A program made the translations under genes and the position numbers. DNA of 64,000 nucleotides from JAAELZ01 sp047639475 (GTDB lineage: Bacteria; Pseudomonadota; Gammaproteobacteria; Arenicellales; Poriferihabitantaceae), in contig JBLIOD010000007.1 of the NCBI GenBank assembly GCA_047639475.1, forward strand, positions 1 through 64,000, written 5' to 3'. Below the pieces are notes generated by a model that saw only the letters and a program-made list of their open reading frames with translations, did no database searches and was not told the DNA's origin. Positions 1-8,023 of this stretch are shown here, piece by piece (the first letter of the stretch is position 1; every line of letters begins with the position of its first letter).

Positions 1-275
1 GAGTTAGCAGTCTCTTCTATATAGTGGCGTACTACCCATAGCAGACATTCGATTACAGATGATAAGCAGTTAGTTCTAGCCTAAGCTTATCGAAGTAGAT
101 AACAAGTGCAACGGCAGCTATTGGCCCTTTTCTGCCAGTCGTAAAGTCACTAATGATTTCGAACAACTCCGAAAGCAGACAGTCATTACGTTAACCGCTG
201 CTTCACATAAACACAGGCCACTTCGCGGCGTCCCGCCACTTCGCTTGCCTGCGTCTATGCTACGCTACTTGCTGG
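1..275. other. Non-coding left edge
   Basis: I see no credible coding region, RNA gene or terminator here. It lies 3' of the gene that ends at 276 and contains only short low-information ORFs. It may belong to the integrative element whose right end is proposed at 2107. Confidence 0.5.
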
Positions 276-1289
276 TTACTGAACTGGGGGCAAAACAAGC
301 CGGAAACCCAGGTCGCTGCTACGAAACCCCGCAGACGCGTAGAAGCGATTAGCCGAACGCGCATTCCTGGCGAAGTCGTACCAGCTGCCGCCGCGAAACA
401 CGCGGTTAGAGTTGCTAGCATGGCCTGTTGGGTCTGTCGCAGCGCCTAGTGGATAGTCTCCATACCGATCCCAGTTCCATTCCCAAACATTACCATGCAT
501 ATCATACAAATCCCACGCATTAGCCTGCTTTTTGCCTACGGGCTTAGTGCCTGACACATAACCCATGTTTGATTCATTGTAGAGATACCAACCCATCGTA
601 TGTAGGTTGCTATTTAAACCGTCCTCTTCTGTCTCAGAACTATCGTAACCAATCGGGTTCGCATACGCTGGTGTAGTGCCTGCGCGGGCGGCGTATTCCC
701 ACTCGGCCTCAGTGGGTAAACGATAACCTGTGCAATTGGCGTTCATCGTGACCGTGCTGATGAGTAAATTGCCACTGCCAGCAGGCTCACCACTGATGCC
801 ACCTAAGCTATAACACTCAGTTCTACTTTCATCGGCTGATAGTTTATTGGCAAAATACACCGCGTCATACCAAGAGACGGTTTCAACTGGATAATTGTCT
901 CCCGAATGACTAGTTGACGGTGGTGTTCCAATTACATCATTCCACTGGGCATTGGTGACTTCCGTAGTTTGCATACGAAAAGCCTTGGTTAAGGTAACAC
1001 TGTGCCGTACTTCATCAATATCACGGCCAGGTTCGGGAATGACAGAGGGGGAATCAACCCCAGCAAAACTTCCCATAAGAAAACTGCCCGAAGGCAGCTC
1101 ATTAAACTGCATGCCAATACTGTTGGTAAAGGTAGCGGCTACAGGGTGTGAAATAGCGTCTTCTCCGCCCATGGGAATCACCACCACTTTATTATGAGCC
1201 AGTGCTGATTGACCAAACGATAAAGCACAGATTAGCAATAGGCTAATTCGACACTTGCCTTTTATATTTAAGCTTTGTTGTTCTTTCAT
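276..1289 (-). CDS. Secreted SUMF1/FGE-fold protein (formylglycine-generating-enzyme-like)
   Basis: The 337-residue protein starts with a Sec-type signal (basic start, hydrophobic LLLICALSFG, then ALAH), so it is probably periplasmic. The rest is a FGE-sulfatase domain: GMQFNELPSGSFLMGS, the TEVTNAQW motif, GYRLPTEAEWEYAARAG, DMHGNVWEW and the closing RGGSWYDFARNARSANR...GFRLVLPP. These are the standard SUMF1-domain landmarks. The paired active-site cysteines that true formylglycine-generating enzymes use are not visible near the C-terminus, so sulfatase activation is not supported. A ligand-binding or other SUMF1-fold role (as in EgtB or PvdO relatives) is equally possible. An AAAGGA ribosome site sits five bases before the ATG. 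No sulfatase gene is adjacent. It lies on the inferred element side of the tRNA fragment at 2107. Confidence 0.8.
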   Translation of the reverse strand: MKEQQSLNIKGKCRISLLLICALSFGQSALAHNKVVVIPMGGEDAISHPVAATFTNSIGMQFNELPSGSFLMGSFAGVDSPSVIPEPGRDIDEVRHSVTLTKAFRMQTTEVTNAQWNDVIGTPPSTSHSGDNYPVETVSWYDAVYFANKLSADESRTECYSLGGISGEPAGSGNLLISTVTMNANCTGYRLPTEAEWEYAARAGTTPAYANPIGYDSSETEEDGLNSNLHTMGWYLYNESNMGYVSGTKPVGKKQANAWDLYDMHGNVWEWNWDRYGDYPLGAATDPTGHASNSNRVFRGGSWYDFARNARSANRFYASAGFRSSDLGFRLVLPPVQ

Positions 1290-1644
1290 GGTTTTCCTTT
1301 TGTTAACTTTAATTTGGAAGTCCTCTCCCTTGAATGACTGCTTTCCTCAATATTACTTTTGTCTTAAGGTTTGGCGACTGTCCCAATTGAGTATATAAGA
1401 GACCTTGCCATAAATACATATCCACGCTTTTTAACCCACTAGTTGTAACTCAGGGGAAGCTAAAGTAGTAAAAAGTAGCTTGAAGTAATTGTGTAATACA
1501 ACTCTTAAAATGAAGCTTATAAGTTCATGCTTTCTCTCTAAAGTAGTGTAAAAGTAGAGAGATCGAACAAACCGAACACTTTTAAACAATAAAGAAGACA
1601 GTGGTATTTACTCTCCACAAATTTATGGTTCTGAGTGAGTTTTC
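1290..1644. other. Intergenic gap between csrA and SUMF1-like gene
   Basis: About 355 bases, AT-rich, without a coding region I can support. It should hold the promoter of the SUMF1-like gene at its left end and the 3' untranslated end of csrA at its right end. I see no convincing terminator hairpin. Confidence 0.4.
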
Positions 1645-1842
1645 TCATGGAACGTAATTGAAATCCGACTCTGCTTTGACCCTCTGGTTAATTCGGTCAT
1701 AAATCTCTTTCCGATAAACAGGTACTTCCTTGGGCGCATTGATTCCAATCCTTACCTGGCCTCTATCGACTCCAAGAATTGTGAAAGTGACATCGTCACC
1801 AATGTTAATTGTTTCGCCTTTTTCACGCGTAAGTATTAGCAT
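1645..1842 (-). CDS. csrA: CsrA/RsmA-family translational regulator
   Basis: The 65-residue protein has the whole CsrA fold: MLILTREKGETINIGDDV, the core VRIGINAPKEVPVYRKEIY and a short variable tail. Family members are homodimers that bind GGA motifs in mRNA leaders and change translation or stability. The N-terminal Leu4-Arg6 strand and the VxRxE-type helix (here VYRKE) that contact RNA are both present. The start is preceded directly by AGCAGG, so a GGA overlaps the ATG, which would allow self-repression of the kind known for CsrA. Gammaproteobacteria normally have a chromosomal csrA near alaS; this copy has no such neighbours and sits just inside the proposed element end. Extra csrA copies are known on integrative elements and plasmids, so it may be an accessory paralogue. 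Confidence 0.92.
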   Translation of the reverse strand: MLILTREKGETINIGDDVTFTILGVDRGQVRIGINAPKEVPVYRKEIYDRINQRVKAESDFNYVP

Positions 1843-1881
1843 CCTGCTATCTCTTTAGTGTTGATTTAGGTCTTTAATTAT

Positions 1882-1905
1882 ACAGACGGTTGGCCACCAG
1901 TCTGT
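1882..1905. promoter_or_regulatory. Inverted repeat upstream of csrA
   Basis: ACAGAC and GTCTGT face each other across 12 bases, and the spacer itself contains GGT...ACC, so the arms extend with one bulged base. It lies about 40 bases upstream of the csrA start codon. It could be an operator or a leader hairpin. Function is not shown. Confidence 0.35.
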
Positions 1906-2106
1906 GTGATGACGCACGTTTAGAGGTATTCTTGATCCGTGCTTCAATATAGGGGTGCTTTAAGGACAATCAACGTTCTGTGGTTACGCACTCATTACGC
2001 ACAAGGAATTTAAAAACATCAGTACTTAGCAATAACCTGCAACACTTAAGCTGGAGTATGTTGTTGATACATAGTTGTTATTTATTGTACTGAGTTGAAT
2101 ATGTGA

Positions 2107-2153
2107 GACTGAAAATCCCCGTGTCGGCAGTTCGATTCTGTCCCTGGCCACCA
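2107..2153 (+). mobile_element. Attachment-site remnant: 3' half of tRNA-Phe(GAA)
   Basis: The sequence begins in the anticodon arm (loop CTGAAAA, anticodon GAA at 2111-2113), continues with TCCCC, GTGTC, a T-arm GGCAG-TTCGATT-CTGTC, the acceptor strand CCTGGCC, discriminator A and encoded CCA, then a T-rich run. The matching 5' half (acceptor GGCCAGG, D-arm, GGGGA) is absent: the bases before 2107 do not pair. A bare tRNA 3' half is the classic product of tyrosine-recombinase integration into a tRNA gene. Because intact tRNA plus element lie 5' of such a duplicate, the element should extend leftward from here, with the complete tRNA-Phe outside the window. No integrase is in the window. Confidence 0.8.
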
Positions 2154-2410
2154 TTTTTCTTTTTTTAAATCAAATGCTTAAGAATTTCTCTATTTCTTGC
2201 GCCTATATGAAACTCTCTTTCGGTACAATTCAGTACAATTTCTAACTGCCTTTTGTCATCCACTCCCGTTTTGAAGCTCAAGACTTGCAAACCTTTTAAA
2301 CTAAAGCTGAAACCGACCTTCTATTAGGCTCGAATTCAACTCATTAGAAGTAAGGTCAAATGCTCGACATCTCAAACTCTAAATAAAGCACTTTCATCTT
2401 TTTTCTTGTG

Positions 2411-2467
2411 CGAACAATATCGCTTATTACGGCGTCAGGAATCGTCCGTATTAGTGATATTGTTTCG
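2411..2467. promoter_or_regulatory. Imperfect long inverted repeat upstream of fic
   Basis: CGAACAATATC at 2411 is answered by GATATTGTTTCG ending at 2467, differing by one base insertion, and the inner sequence (TTATTACGG / CCGTATTA) partly pairs too. It lies directly upstream of the candidate fic promoter. It could be an operator for an autoregulated toxin-like gene or a transcript-end hairpin; there is no T-run to favour the latter. Confidence 0.35.
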
Positions 2468-2477
2468 GATACCTATT

Positions 2478-2505
2478 TTGCTTAAAAGATATTATCGGAT
2501 ATAAT
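2478..2505 (+). promoter_or_regulatory. Candidate sigma-70 promoter of fic
   Basis: TTGCTT (2478-2483) and TATAAT (2500-2505) are separated by 16 bases, about 30 bases before the fic start codon. The -10 overlaps a TTATCGGATAT element that is weakly palindromic. The rest of 2154-2535 has no gene that I can support. Confidence 0.4.
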
Positions 2506-2535
2506 AAGATACATGGAAATTATTATTAGATCTCA

Positions 2536-3582
2536 ATGAACCTCTCCACGCTCAAAATTACACCTGAGATTCTCAGGCTCATCAGTGAGATAGATGAATT
2601 TAAGGGTAGCTGGAAAGCCTTAAATACACAGAGTCCAGAGAGGCTAGAAGCCTTACGCCATTTAGCGACTATTGAAAGCATCGGCTCATCCACTCGTATT
2701 GAAGGGTCGAAGCTGTCCGATACTGATATCGAAGCATTGCTGTCAAACTCAGTATCTAAATCGTTTGAGAGTCGCGACGAACAAGAAGTGGCCGGTTATG
2801 CTGAAGTAATGGATACCATTTTCGAGAACTTTGATGAGATCCCTTTAACAGAGAATTACATCAAACAATTGCATGTCATGTTGTTAAGGCACTCAAACAA
2901 AGATGATCGACATAGAGGGGAATATAAAACTCAATCTAATCATATCGAGGCATTTGATACTTTTGGCAAGAGCGTAGGTGTCGTGTTCGAGGCGATGAGC
3001 CCATTTGACACGCCTCGCGAAATGCAGGATTTGATTTTGTGGACTAGAGAGTCACTCTACGATGCCGCCTATCACCCTTTAATCGTGACGGCTATTTTCA
3101 ATGTTAAGTTTCTAGCTATTCACCCATTTCAAGATGGCAATGGTCGCCTATCTCGAGTTCTTATTAGCCTGTTGTTATTGAAGGCTGGGTACTCTTATAT
3201 TCCGTATTCATCATTGGAAAGCATCGTTGAAAAAAATAAAGATGCTTATTACCTAGCTCTACAACGAACTCAAAAAACGATTACATCAAACAACATTGAT
3301 TGGCATCCTTGGCTCCAATTTTTTCTGACTTGCCTTAATCGACAAAAAAATCATCTTCAAATTAAAACAGACGCGGTTAGCGATTATGCACACCTGCCCT
3401 ATGAAAGCATGTTGATAATGCAGTATGTAGATAGAAACAAAAGAATCACACTCGCCGAAGCTCAAAGCGTGATTACGACTATTGCTAAAGCCACCATCAA
3501 AAAACGCCTCTATCTATTAGTTGAGAATAAGCTTTTAGTGAAACATGGCAAAGCTAGAGGAACTTGGTATAGCAAGCCTTAA
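2536..3582 (+). CDS. Fic-domain protein, class II autoinhibited (probable AMPylase)
   Basis: The 348-residue protein has the Fic core motif HPFQDGNGRLSR at residues 196-207, matching HPFx(D/E)GNGRxxR in full: catalytic His196, metal-binding Asp200 and the anion-binding GNGR loop. An N-terminal inhibitory helix motif, STRIEG at residues 52-57, fits (S/T)xxxE(G/N), so the enzyme should be self-inhibited through Glu56. Layout is an N-terminal Fic_N region (1-110), Fic core (about 110-240) and a C-terminal winged-helix-like tail (about 270-348). Family members transfer AMP to Ser, Thr or Tyr of target proteins. No antitoxin gene is adjacent, as expected for this class. The codon choice is AT-rich compared with the housekeeping genes to the right, in keeping with acquired DNA. 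Confidence 0.9.
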   Translation: MNLSTLKITPEILRLISEIDEFKGSWKALNTQSPERLEALRHLATIESIGSSTRIEGSKLSDTDIEALLSNSVSKSFESRDEQEVAGYAEVMDTIFENFDEIPLTENYIKQLHVMLLRHSNKDDRHRGEYKTQSNHIEAFDTFGKSVGVVFEAMSPFDTPREMQDLILWTRESLYDAAYHPLIVTAIFNVKFLAIHPFQDGNGRLSRVLISLLLLKAGYSYIPYSSLESIVEKNKDAYYLALQRTQKTITSNNIDWHPWLQFFLTCLNRQKNHLQIKTDAVSDYAHLPYESMLIMQYVDRNKRITLAEAQSVITTIAKATIKKRLYLLVENKLLVKHGKARGTWYSKP

Positions 3583-3653
3583 TTATCACAACAGATACTT
3601 AAGCGCGCACAAATGGGGATAGAAGCCACCCACATAAATAGCTAGTAGTCACA

Positions 3654-4394
3654 ATGAATGAAGACAGACTAAAATTTATTGACCAGCAACTGGCTAAATT
3701 AGAGCGCCAGAGAGAAACACTCATTGTTGAGTAGCGATAGAGAGCTCCAATATCAACAGGAATTTTCAGCTGCTCAGAAAGTAGAATTATTCATGCATCT
3801 GTTTCAAGGAAGAACAGACATATTTGCACAACATTGGAAGAACTTAAAGGGCAGGAGCGGTTACTCGGTCGCTTGTGAAAATGAATGGGCACCTAAACTT
3901 TGTCATAAACCTAAGACCAAATGCATGGAATGCGCCAACCAACGGTTTAACCAATTCAATAAACATGTTATTTACCAACATCTAACAGGCAAGAAAGTAG
4001 TAGGTTTATATCCCCTACTACAAGACAATACTTGTCAGCTCTTAGCTATCGACTTTGATAAAAGCGATTGGAAAGAGGCCATTTCTGCCGTAATAAGAGT
4101 TTGTTCTGACTTGAAAATTCCACACGTTGTAGAAATATCTCGATCTGGGCAAGGTGCGCATCTATGGGTATTTATGTCTGAACCATTCCCGGCTAAAGAT
4201 GCGAGGCTGCTAGGATTTGCTATTTTAGATAAAGCAATGGAACTTTACCCAGACTTATCAACGGCCGTCAAAAAATTATTTTCATGGTGTCGGGCCCAAT
4301 TCGCCATAACGTAAAACCAACACATTCTGATCACTTTGAACAAAAAGTAATCGTTAAACGATTAGACCACCAGCTTAGCACCAAACTGCTCTAG
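3654..4394 (+). pseudogene. Decayed TOTE-conflict-system primase/helicase fragment
   Basis: A short ORF at 3654-3734 encodes a charged coiled-coil start (MNEDRLKFIDQQLAKLE) and stops; the adjoining frame from about 3724 carries the primase-like part: FMHLFQGRTDIFAQHW, GYSVACENEW, a CxxC pair in KTKCMECANQ, LLAIDFDK and EISRSGQGAHLWVFM. These are the landmarks of the archaeo-eukaryotic primase domain of TOTE conflict proteins. After LYPDLS the frame runs out at 4314. A third frame from 4284 has GPIRHNVKP and ends at 4394, resembling the entry to the helicase part that normally lies hundreds of residues later. So there is one frameshift, a large internal deletion and loss of nearly the whole helicase and nuclease. 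Intact proteins of the family are around 800-1000 residues. Confidence 0.75.
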
Positions 4395-5740
4395 ATCATC
4401 GGCCCCAGTTTTAACTTAGAGCCATCGTAAAAGCGATTGTAGCGAAATCGTTGTAGCTCATGCCCAGCCGGTTTGCCTTGCATCAAATCGGCCATGACTC
4501 TCCCCACACCAGGGCCAATACCAAAGCCGTGGCCGCTCAGACCGGTGGCTATCCATAAGCCTGCGCATTGCGGTGCTTGATCAAGTACTGGTATGATATC
4601 GGGCATGGTGTCAATCATGCCGGCCCATAAGTTCACTATAGGGGTGTTTGCGAGAACGGCATTGCGAGGCTTTAAGCGTTCTTTTATGAGGGCAGGCACT
4701 TTGCTGTCACCTGCAGGACTCAAAACTCGGCTGGCCTCGAATGGTGTGTAACTGTCGGCGTCCCAGTTTCGGGTATTTAACCAGCTACCGGGATAGCGTT
4801 TTGTTGGTGCGATGCGGGGTGAAATGCCGCGCCATTGATCACGTAAAATTGGGGCGTAATGACGGCCATGCAAAAATGAATCTTTACCGATCAAATGCGT
4901 TAGTTTGTCAGTAAGGGCGATGGTGTAACCGCCATCGGCGCGTTTTCTAAACGATATCTTGGAATCGGACACATTGCGCTCTACACCTGCATCGCAGGGC
5001 GCTGATTGCGCTACTGTGGCCTTAACAGTGAGCTGAGGTAAGCCGATGCCAGCATTTCGCAGCAACAAGGCTGACCATGCGCCGCCGCAAACTAGTGCCT
5101 GTTCGCATTTAACCGCGCCCATCTCTGTGTGCACCGCGCATACTTGCTGGTTAGATGACTCAATTGTGCGCACTGCACAGTTTTCTATAATGGTCACCCC
5201 TGCTTGTTCAGCAGCCATCGCTAAATGGGGAACCGCCTGCCACGGCTCCGCACGTGCATCACTGGCGGTCAGTAATCCACTGCGCCAGACTTTACTGTCG
5301 CCTACCTGACTCGATAACTGAGAGCGGCTCATAAGCGCTGAATCCACGCCGAACTCTTTGGCCGTTTTCATCCATTCTTGGTGTTTTTCGGCGCGCTGTT
5401 CTGTGTCGGCTAAATGTAGAACGCCAGACACCTTGAACCCTAACTCATTGCCATATTTATCTGACCAATCTTGCCAGATACGTCTTGATTCCATCATGAT
5501 AGGCAGTTCGTCAATATCTCTGCCCTGTTGGCGAATCCAGCCCCAATTGCGACTGGATTGTTCGCCGGCAATGCGGCCTTTCTCGCAGACTAAAACTTTC
5601 AGTCCGGTGGTGGATAGATGTAGTGCTGTACTGATGCCAATTACGCCGCCGCCGATGATGACCACGTCTACGTTATCGGGCAATGCGGCAGAAAATTGCT
5701 GAGGAACCTTATTAGTTATGGGTGAGTTTGTCATTGTCAT
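4391..5740 (-). CDS. FAD-dependent amine/amino-acid oxidoreductase (DAO family)
   Basis: The dinucleotide fold VVIIGGGVIGISTALHLS is near the N-terminus, followed by VLVCEKGRIAGEQSSRNWGWIRQQGRD, where the SSRNxGxxR segment lies near the flavin in DAO/glycine-oxidase-type enzymes. The closing WIATGLSGHGFGIGPGVGRVMADLM is the C-terminal FAD-binding strand. These enzymes oxidise D-amino acids, glycine, sarcosine or N-alkyl amines to imines. The reading frame is open to 5842, inside ung; I place the start at 5740 (MTMTNS), 16 bases after the ung stop, giving about 449 residues, the usual family size. The longer version adds an unconserved N-terminus encoded opposite ung. It is likely cotranscribed with ung. 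The substrate cannot be told from sequence. Confidence 0.8.
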   Translation of the reverse strand: MTMTNSPITNKVPQQFSAALPDNVDVVIIGGGVIGISTALHLSTTGLKVLVCEKGRIAGEQSSRNWGWIRQQGRDIDELPIMMESRRIWQDWSDKYGNELGFKVSGVLHLADTEQRAEKHQEWMKTAKEFGVDSALMSRSQLSSQVGDSKVWRSGLLTASDARAEPWQAVPHLAMAAEQAGVTIIENCAVRTIESSNQQVCAVHTEMGAVKCEQALVCGGAWSALLLRNAGIGLPQLTVKATVAQSAPCDAGVERNVSDSKISFRKRADGGYTIALTDKLTHLIGKDSFLHGRHYAPILRDQWRGISPRIAPTKRYPGSWLNTRNWDADSYTPFEASRVLSPAGDSKVPALIKERLKPRNAVLANTPIVNLWAGMIDTMPDIIPVLDQAPQCAGLWIATGLSGHGFGIGPGVGRVMADLMQGKPAGHELQRFRYNRFYDGSKLKLGPMI

Positions 5741-5756
5741 TTGCAGCTTGTCTGGT

Positions 5757-6446
5757 TCATGTTTTGCGTAACGACCACTCAATGGACTGGTTCCTGTGAT
5801 TATTAAGGTATTGATTGGCTTGTGAGAAATGCTTACAACCAAAGAAGCCTCGATACGCCGATAACGGCGATGGGTGGGGGGCTTTCAATACTAAGTGCTT
5901 TTGGCTATCAATGGCTTTTCCCTTGGCTTGTGCATAACTGCCCCATAGCATAAACACCACACCGGTGCGCTGTAGATTGATTAAGCCGATAACTTTATCA
6001 GTGAATTGCTCCCAGCCCTTGCCTTGGTGACTGGCTGCTAGGCTGTGTTCTACGGTGAGCACGCTGTTTAGTAGCAATACCCCTTGTTGTGCCCACGGCA
6101 TAAGATATCCTTGTTGCGAGGGGCTAATGCCGAGATCAGTATTGAGCTCTTTGTAGATGTTTCTAAGCGAAGGGGGAATGGCTTGGTCTTTCGGTACTGA
6201 AAAGCTTAAGCCATGCGCTTGATTGGCACCGTGGTAGGGGTCTTGCCCCAATATAACCACTTTAACTCGTTCGAGATCTATGGCATTAAGACTGGCGAAT
6301 ATATTCTTGCTGGAGGGATAAATAACTTTGCCTAGGTGCTTTTGAGTTTGTAGAAATTCATCTAGGGAACGCATATAAGGCAAATCAAATTCGCCTTGCA
6401 AATGCTTGAGCCAACTTTCGTTTAAAGCAATGGGTCGAGAAGTCAT
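5757..6446 (-). CDS. ung: Uracil-DNA glycosylase
   Basis: The 229-residue protein has the family 1 signature GQDPYHG at residues 67-73 with catalytic Asp69, the central LLLNSVLTVE strand and the minor-groove loop HPSPLSA at 191-197 with its catalytic His. It removes uracil from DNA as the first step of base excision repair, in the cytoplasm. Length is standard for bacterial Ung. The FAD oxidoreductase follows 16 bases after the stop codon. Confidence 0.97.
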   Translation of the reverse strand: MTSRPIALNESWLKHLQGEFDLPYMRSLDEFLQTQKHLGKVIYPSSKNIFASLNAIDLERVKVVILGQDPYHGANQAHGLSFSVPKDQAIPPSLRNIYKELNTDLGISPSQQGYLMPWAQQGVLLLNSVLTVEHSLAASHQGKGWEQFTDKVIGLINLQRTGVVFMLWGSYAQAKGKAIDSQKHLVLKAPHPSPLSAYRGFFGCKHFSQANQYLNNHRNQSIEWSLRKT

Positions 6447-6582
6447 ATGGCTATTTTAGATCAATCATTGACGCCTAGGCTGAAAAATGGGTTGCTTTTG
6501 CTATTTAATGTACCGAAATTCATTAGTAATATACGGCTAGTTTATAAAAACAAATTTATCGTTATCAACGAGGAGACTTCAC

Positions 6583-7542
6583 ATGAAAGTAGGTTTTATT
6601 GGTTTAGGCAATGTGGGTGGTAAGCTGGCAGGCAGCTTGTTACGAAATGGTTATGATTTAACGGTGCGAGAGCTGGATAAAACCCTCGCGCAGCCTTTTT
6701 TAGACAAGGGCGCAAAATGGTCGGAAAGCCCGAAAGAGCTGGCTGAAAATTGCGATTTGATTATTACTTGTCTTCCTTCACCGGCCGCTAGCGCCGCAGT
6801 GATGGAAGCCGACGACGGTATTATTGCAGGATTGAGCGCGGGAAAAATATGGGCAGAAATGAGCACCACTGATCAAGCGGAAGTGCAGCGCTTGGGCGAG
6901 AAGGTATTGGCTGCTGGCGGCGAGCCTGTCGATTGTCCCGTTTCGGGTGGTTGTCATCGCGCTGATACAGGCAATATTGCTATCTTCGCCGGTTGCGAAA
7001 GATCAACCTTTGAGCGTATGTTACCTATACTCACCACGGTAGGACGTCGCGTATTGCATACCGGCGAACTAGGCAGTGCATCGGTGCTGAAGGTGGTAAC
7101 TAACTTTTTAGCTACCGCCAATTTGATTTCCTGCAGTGAAGCCCTAGTGACTTGTAAAGCGGCCGGCATGGATATGGCAACCGCTTACGAAGCCATTCGA
7201 ATTTCTTCGGGCAACTCATTTGTGCACGAAACCGAAAGCCAGGTTATTTTGAACGGCAGCCGTGATATTAGCTTTACCATGGATTTGGTTTCAAAAGACA
7301 TTGGCCTGTTTCAAGCCGTCGCCGATCGTGCGGGCGTGCATCTAGAAATGAATCCGCTAATGATCGATATTTTTAAAGACGGTGAAAAACGCTACGGTTC
7401 ACGGGAGTGGTCGCCCAATATCATCCGTCGTCTTGAAGACGCGACCGGCTTATCGGTGCTTGCAGATGGGTTTCCCGCCGAGATGGTAGATGATGAGCCC
7501 GAAGAAGCAGGTTATGAAATTATCCCTAAAGGGCGTCAGTAG
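6583..7542 (+). CDS. NAD(P)-dependent beta-hydroxyacid dehydrogenase (HIBADH/GarR family)
   Basis: The Rossmann motif GFIGLGNVGGKLAGSLL opens the protein; DCPVSGG (residues 118-123) is the substrate-binding signature and GSASVLKVVTNFL holds catalytic Lys170 and Asn174. The family includes 3-hydroxyisobutyrate dehydrogenase and tartronate-semialdehyde reductase; all oxidise a beta-hydroxyacid or reduce the matching semialdehyde. At 319 residues it is some 20-25 longer than usual because of an acidic C-terminal tail. A GAGGAG ribosome site precedes the ATG. No pathway partner is adjacent, so the exact substrate is open. Its 3' end overlaps that of the convergent HugZ-like gene by 17 bases. Confidence 0.82.
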   Translation: MKVGFIGLGNVGGKLAGSLLRNGYDLTVRELDKTLAQPFLDKGAKWSESPKELAENCDLIITCLPSPAASAAVMEADDGIIAGLSAGKIWAEMSTTDQAEVQRLGEKVLAAGGEPVDCPVSGGCHRADTGNIAIFAGCERSTFERMLPILTTVGRRVLHTGELGSASVLKVVTNFLATANLISCSEALVTCKAAGMDMATAYEAIRISSGNSFVHETESQVILNGSRDISFTMDLVSKDIGLFQAVADRAGVHLEMNPLMIDIFKDGEKRYGSREWSPNIIRRLEDATGLSVLADGFPAEMVDDEPEEAGYEIIPKGRQ

Positions 7543-8023
7543 GCACTAATAGATGGAGCGCATCATCTAAGTGGTGCGCATCACCAAAACCTTTAACGAA
7601 CAACGCGGTTTTCGGTTGTAATTGCATTAAACTGAAATCTGGTAGGGCTCGCAAAAGACTAACCACTTTACCTTGCCGTTTAGCAAATAAATCCAGAATC
7701 TCTGTCTCAGCGTGACTGCTTTTATCAATTTTGGTGACAGCACAATCAAAGGTGATTCTCATCCTAGCGAACAAATTGCTGCTTTGGTTTTCATCTCTAA
7801 TAATCATGGCGCTTACAGCTCCCAAGTTGATGGTTTCATGGTGAGCAGCTAGCTGACTAATGTAGATGTAAAAGCACCCATCTGTATGATGGAGGTAGGG
7901 TGCGTAGCTTATGTGCGGCGCCCCACCTGCATCAACTGAAGACAGCGACATGGTTTTTTGCGCTTGCATGAACGCACGGGCTTGCTCAACAAAGTTGTCT
8001 GGCGAGGCGGGGTTGCTAGTCAT
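7526..8023 (-). CDS. HugZ-like FMN-split-barrel protein
   Basis: The 165-residue protein has the split-barrel pattern of pyridoxamine-phosphate-oxidase relatives: FMQAQKTMSLSSVDAGGAPHISYAPY at the N-terminus, a central LFARMRITFDCAV strand, and ALFVKGFGDAHHLD near the end, which resembles the RFGxA-type segment of HugZ haem-utilisation proteins. HugZ relatives bind haem or flavin and are linked to haem iron use; this copy is shorter than Campylobacter or Helicobacter HugZ. It overlaps the end of metC upstream by eight bases, so the two are probably cotranscribed. Confidence 0.65.
   Translation of the reverse strand: MTSNPASPDNFVEQARAFMQAQKTMSLSSVDAGGAPHISYAPYLHHTDGCFYIYISQLAAHHETINLGAVSAMIIRDENQSSNLFARMRITFDCAVTKIDKSSHAETEILDLFAKRQGKVVSLLRALPDFSLMQLQPKTALFVKGFGDAHHLDDALHLLVPTDAL

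Noticed and set aside
5741..5842. N-terminal extension of the FAD oxidoreductase into ung
   Set aside because: The extra 34 residues are unconserved, precede the Rossmann fold by too much and lie over the ung coding region.
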